Shown here one piece after another: positions 50,060 to 51,928 of a stretch of 51,928 bases of DNA. The stretch is from Acidobacteriota bacterium (GTDB lineage: Bacteria; Acidobacteriota; Terriglobia; Bryobacterales; Bryobacteraceae). How positions within the stretch are numbered: position 1 is the stretch's first letter; each line of letters opens with the position of its first letter. The position numbers and the translations under genes are program-made. The notes below the pieces were generated by a model. That model did not search any database. It was not told the origin of the DNA and saw only the letters and a program-made list of their open reading frames with translations. The stretch spans positions 1 through 51,928 of the forward strand of contig JACQZS010000280.1 of the NCBI GenBank assembly GCA_016213725.1. The letters run 5' to 3'.

Positions 50060-51928
50060 ATGGTACCGCTTCTGCTGCTGATGCTGAGTATGGCGGGGAC
50101 GCCGTATGAAGACCGGGTGTTTTCGAGCAAGGTGTTTGGACAGGAGCGGCACTACCGGCTATTCCTGCCGGCGGGCTACGCGGCGAGCGGGCAGCGGTAT
50201 CCGGTGATCTACTACTTCCACGGGCACAGTGACCGCTACACGCTGGAGCGCTACGACGATGGCAAGGACACCGTGCCGAAGATCGCGAAGTTCGTAGCGG
50301 AGCATCCGGTGATTGTGGTGGCGGTGGACGGTTATGTGGCGGAGCACTATACGGGGTTCTATGGTGGCGCGCCTTATGACGTAATGGCGGACGGAGGGAC
50401 GTACGATTTTGGCGTCTATTTCCAGGAATTAGTGGCGCATATCGACGGGAGTTTGCGGACAATGGCGGGACGGCGGTACCGGGCGACGTCGGGGCTGAGC
50501 ATGGGCGGGTTCATGAGCCTGTATCTGAGCGCGCGGTATCCGGAGCTGATTGGGAGCGCGTCGGCGTTCAATCCGGGGCCGGAGTTCTACATGGGGGCGA
50601 AGGGCGAGAGGGTGCTGTGGAGGCCGAAGGACCACGTGGCGAGCCACAAGCAGACGATGGTGCGGCTGATCCGGGCGAGCGGGGATTACATCAGCCAGTA
50701 TCACGAAGAGACGCGGATGGCGTATGCGCGGGCCAGAGCGGTGGATTTCGAGTTCCGGCAGGACGAGTATCACCGGCACTGGGCGACTTCGATTGGCGAG
50801 ACGTTCGCGTTTCACGAGCGGGCGTTTGCGAATCCGAAGCTGGGGAATACGCCGGAGACGTTTGATACCGACAATGCTTATCGCAAGTTCGGGGCGTGGG
50901 GCTGGGAGTTTGAGGCGGTGGGCGGCGGGGCCGGGTATACAGTGCTGCGGGACGTCCGGCAGGGCGGGCTGCGGGTGGAGACGCGGCGCTGGGCGCCGGA
51001 TGGCGGCCCGGTGGCGGGACGGACGGTGCGGGTGTCGACGGCTGGATTATACAAAGCCGGGGTGGAGTATACGGTGCTGGACGCGCCCTTGAATGATGCG
51101 GCGGGCAGCGGAGCGGCGCGGCGGATTGCGGTGAAGGCGAGCGCGGATGGGCGGCTGCGGTTTGAGGTGGAGGGCAGCGGGCGCCAGGTGTCGATCCACG
51201 GGCCTGGGGCGGGCGGGCAGGCTCCGGTGGTGTTGCCGATGGGGCGCGGGGCTGTGCTGCGCGTGATGCCGGACGCGGATATGGCGGTGCCGGTACGGAT
51301 CTACAATCCGCGGCTAGAGGCGATGAAGGACGTGGTGGTGGAGGTGTCGAGCGAGTATCCGATTGTGTCGCTGGCGGAGACAAAGACGCGGGTCGGGGAG
51401 ATTCCGGCGGGGGGATTTGTGGATTTATCGAAGGTATTTCGGGGTCGATTTACGTCGGGCGGAGGGGATTATTGGCCGGCACGGATCACGGTGCGGACGG
51501 CGTGCGGGCAGGTGGGGCGGACGGAGGATGTGGACGTGTTGGTAGCTCCGGACGGAATGACGGCGCCGGCGGCGATGGAGATTCTGGATGGACGGACGAT
51601 GACGTTCCGGGTGTTCAAGCAGAAGGGGAATCAGGGCGGGGGCTCTGCGATAGAGCGGAAGGTGACGGAGGGCAAGGGGAATGGGAACGGCGTGCTGGAG
51701 CCTGGAGAGGAGGCGACGGTGTGGGTGCAGACGAAGCAGGGGTTGGACCCTTTCGATAAGGGGACGTGGCACCGGGCGCGGGTGTATACGGCTGCGGCGT
51801 GGCTGGAGGAGGCGGAGCGGTTGGAGGAGCAGAAGGGGTTGGAGTGGACGGGGGCCAAAGAGCTGACAAGTGTGGTGCGCGTGAAGGGAGACGCGCCACT
51901 GGGGAGCGAGGCGGAGGCGGTGCTTTGG
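50060..51928 (+). CDS. Secreted esterase with C-terminal beta-rich region, truncated by window end
   Basis: The frame stays open from the ATG at 50060 to the last base, giving 623 residues without a stop. A short signal peptide (MVPLLLLMLSMAG) is followed by an esterase-D/feruloyl-esterase-like alpha/beta hydrolase: YRLFLPAGYA, YYFHGHSDRY and nucleophile Ser in TSGLSMGGFMSLYL. Beyond about residue 260 are beta-rich regions resembling Ig-like domains (VPVRIYNPRLEAMKDVVVEV). It may remove acyl or aromatic esters from polysaccharides. It is divergent from the GH5-like gene, so both may share a control region. The C-terminus and any anchor are not visible. Confidence 0.82.
   Translation, partial: MVPLLLLMLSMAGTPYEDRVFSSKVFGQERHYRLFLPAGYAASGQRYPVIYYFHGHSDRYTLERYDDGKDTVPKIAKFVAEHPVIVVAVDGYVAEHYTGFYGGAPYDVMADGGTYDFGVYFQELVAHIDGSLRTMAGRRYRATSGLSMGGFMSLYLSARYPELIGSASAFNPGPEFYMGAKGERVLWRPKDHVASHKQTMVRLIRASGDYISQYHEETRMAYARARAVDFEFRQDEYHRHWATSIGETFAFHERAFANPKLGNTPETFDTDNAYRKFGAWGWEFEAVGGGAGYTVLRDVRQGGLRVETRRWAPDGGPVAGRTVRVSTAGLYKAGVEYTVLDAPLNDAAGSGAARRIAVKASADGRLRFEVEGSGRQVSIHGPGAGGQAPVVLPMGRGAVLRVMPDADMAVPVRIYNPRLEAMKDVVVEVSSEYPIVSLAETKTRVGEIPAGGFVDLSKVFRGRFTSGGGDYWPARITVRTACGQVGRTEDVDVLVAPDGMTAPAAMEILDGRTMTFRVFKQKGNQGGGSAIERKVTEGKGNGNGVLEPGEEATVWVQTKQGLDPFDKGTWHRARVYTAAAWLEEAERLEEQKGLEWTGAKELTSVVRVKGDAPLGSEAEAVLW

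Noticed and set aside
49955-50152. 66-codon N-terminal extension of the GH5-like gene
   Set aside because: It crosses into the divergent esterase gene, is rich in His/Arg/Gln and hides the signal peptide that starts at 49954.
1-51928. CRISPR arrays, insertion sequences, rRNA operons, toxin-antitoxin pairs
   Set aside because: No regularly spaced repeats, transposase motifs or rRNA sequence were seen. The small ORFs next to genes do not form typical toxin-antitoxin pairs.

Overview
The window is a chromosomal segment of a GC-rich bacterium, most likely an acidobacterium of the Bryobacterales/Solibacteraceae type. This assignment is inferred from an Oar-like TonB-dependent receptor with an N-terminal carboxypeptidase-regulatory-like domain, a DUF1080 plus Gfo/Idh/MocA pair, many secreted glycoside hydrolases, an FCD-type GntR regulator and the housekeeping gene order; no 16S gene is present. 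I see no phage, transposase, integrase or CRISPR array. Two tRNA genes are present: Ala-CGC and Arg-ACG, both with an encoded CCA end.

Region 1 (1-15.4 kb) is mostly housekeeping. A truncated trans-sulfuration-type PLP enzyme at the left edge is followed by a small HTH-like protein, a DinB-fold protein, a 25-residue ORF that is nothing but a signal peptide, and an orphan chemotaxis trio cheY-cheX-cheW. Facing it is a long leftward run: (broken acyltransferase)-eda-Trm112-like-MsbA-type exporter-yicC-gmk-rpoZ-coaBC-family 4 UDG-tmk-holB, with gene ends that mostly touch or overlap. Rightward htpX, an RlmI-like rRNA methyltransferase, tRNA-Ala, a YbjQ-family gene and a DUF3467 gene follow.

Region 2 (15.4-27.3 kb) holds a membrane protein fused to a spermidine-synthase-like domain, a DUF1080 hydrolase with an apparently Tat-exported Gfo/Idh/MocA oxidoreductase (a likely 3-ketoglycoside pair), and a very tight leftward operon of three secreted proteins: a transglutaminase-like protein, a DUF5107/TPR protein and a GH42-like glycosidase. 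tRNA-Arg lies beside the upstream end of this operon.

Region 3 (27.3-33.8 kb) has a SAM methyltransferase, a leftward tatA-tatC-gntR group and a large secreted GH78 alpha-L-rhamnosidase.

Region 4 (33.8-51.9 kb) looks like a nutrient-acquisition locus. The leftward series ROK regulator, TonB-dependent receptor, APC permease, M20 peptidase, DUF4091 protein and a small secreted unknown is compact enough to be one transcription unit, and a nested palindrome lies just upstream of the ROK gene. Before it is a second tight operon: a GH5-like glycosidase, a tandem alpha/beta hydrolase and a GH20-like enzyme, divergent from a truncated secreted esterase. Together these suggest extracellular breakdown of a glycan or glycopeptide, outer-membrane uptake, then inner-membrane uptake and peptidase processing.

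A striking global signal is strand composition. The + strand is C-rich for about the first 19.7 kb whatever the gene direction, becomes G-rich from about 19.8 to 27.2 kb (the switch is inside a gene at one end and at tRNA-Arg at the other), is neutral to C-rich until about 43.9 kb, then G-rich to the end.
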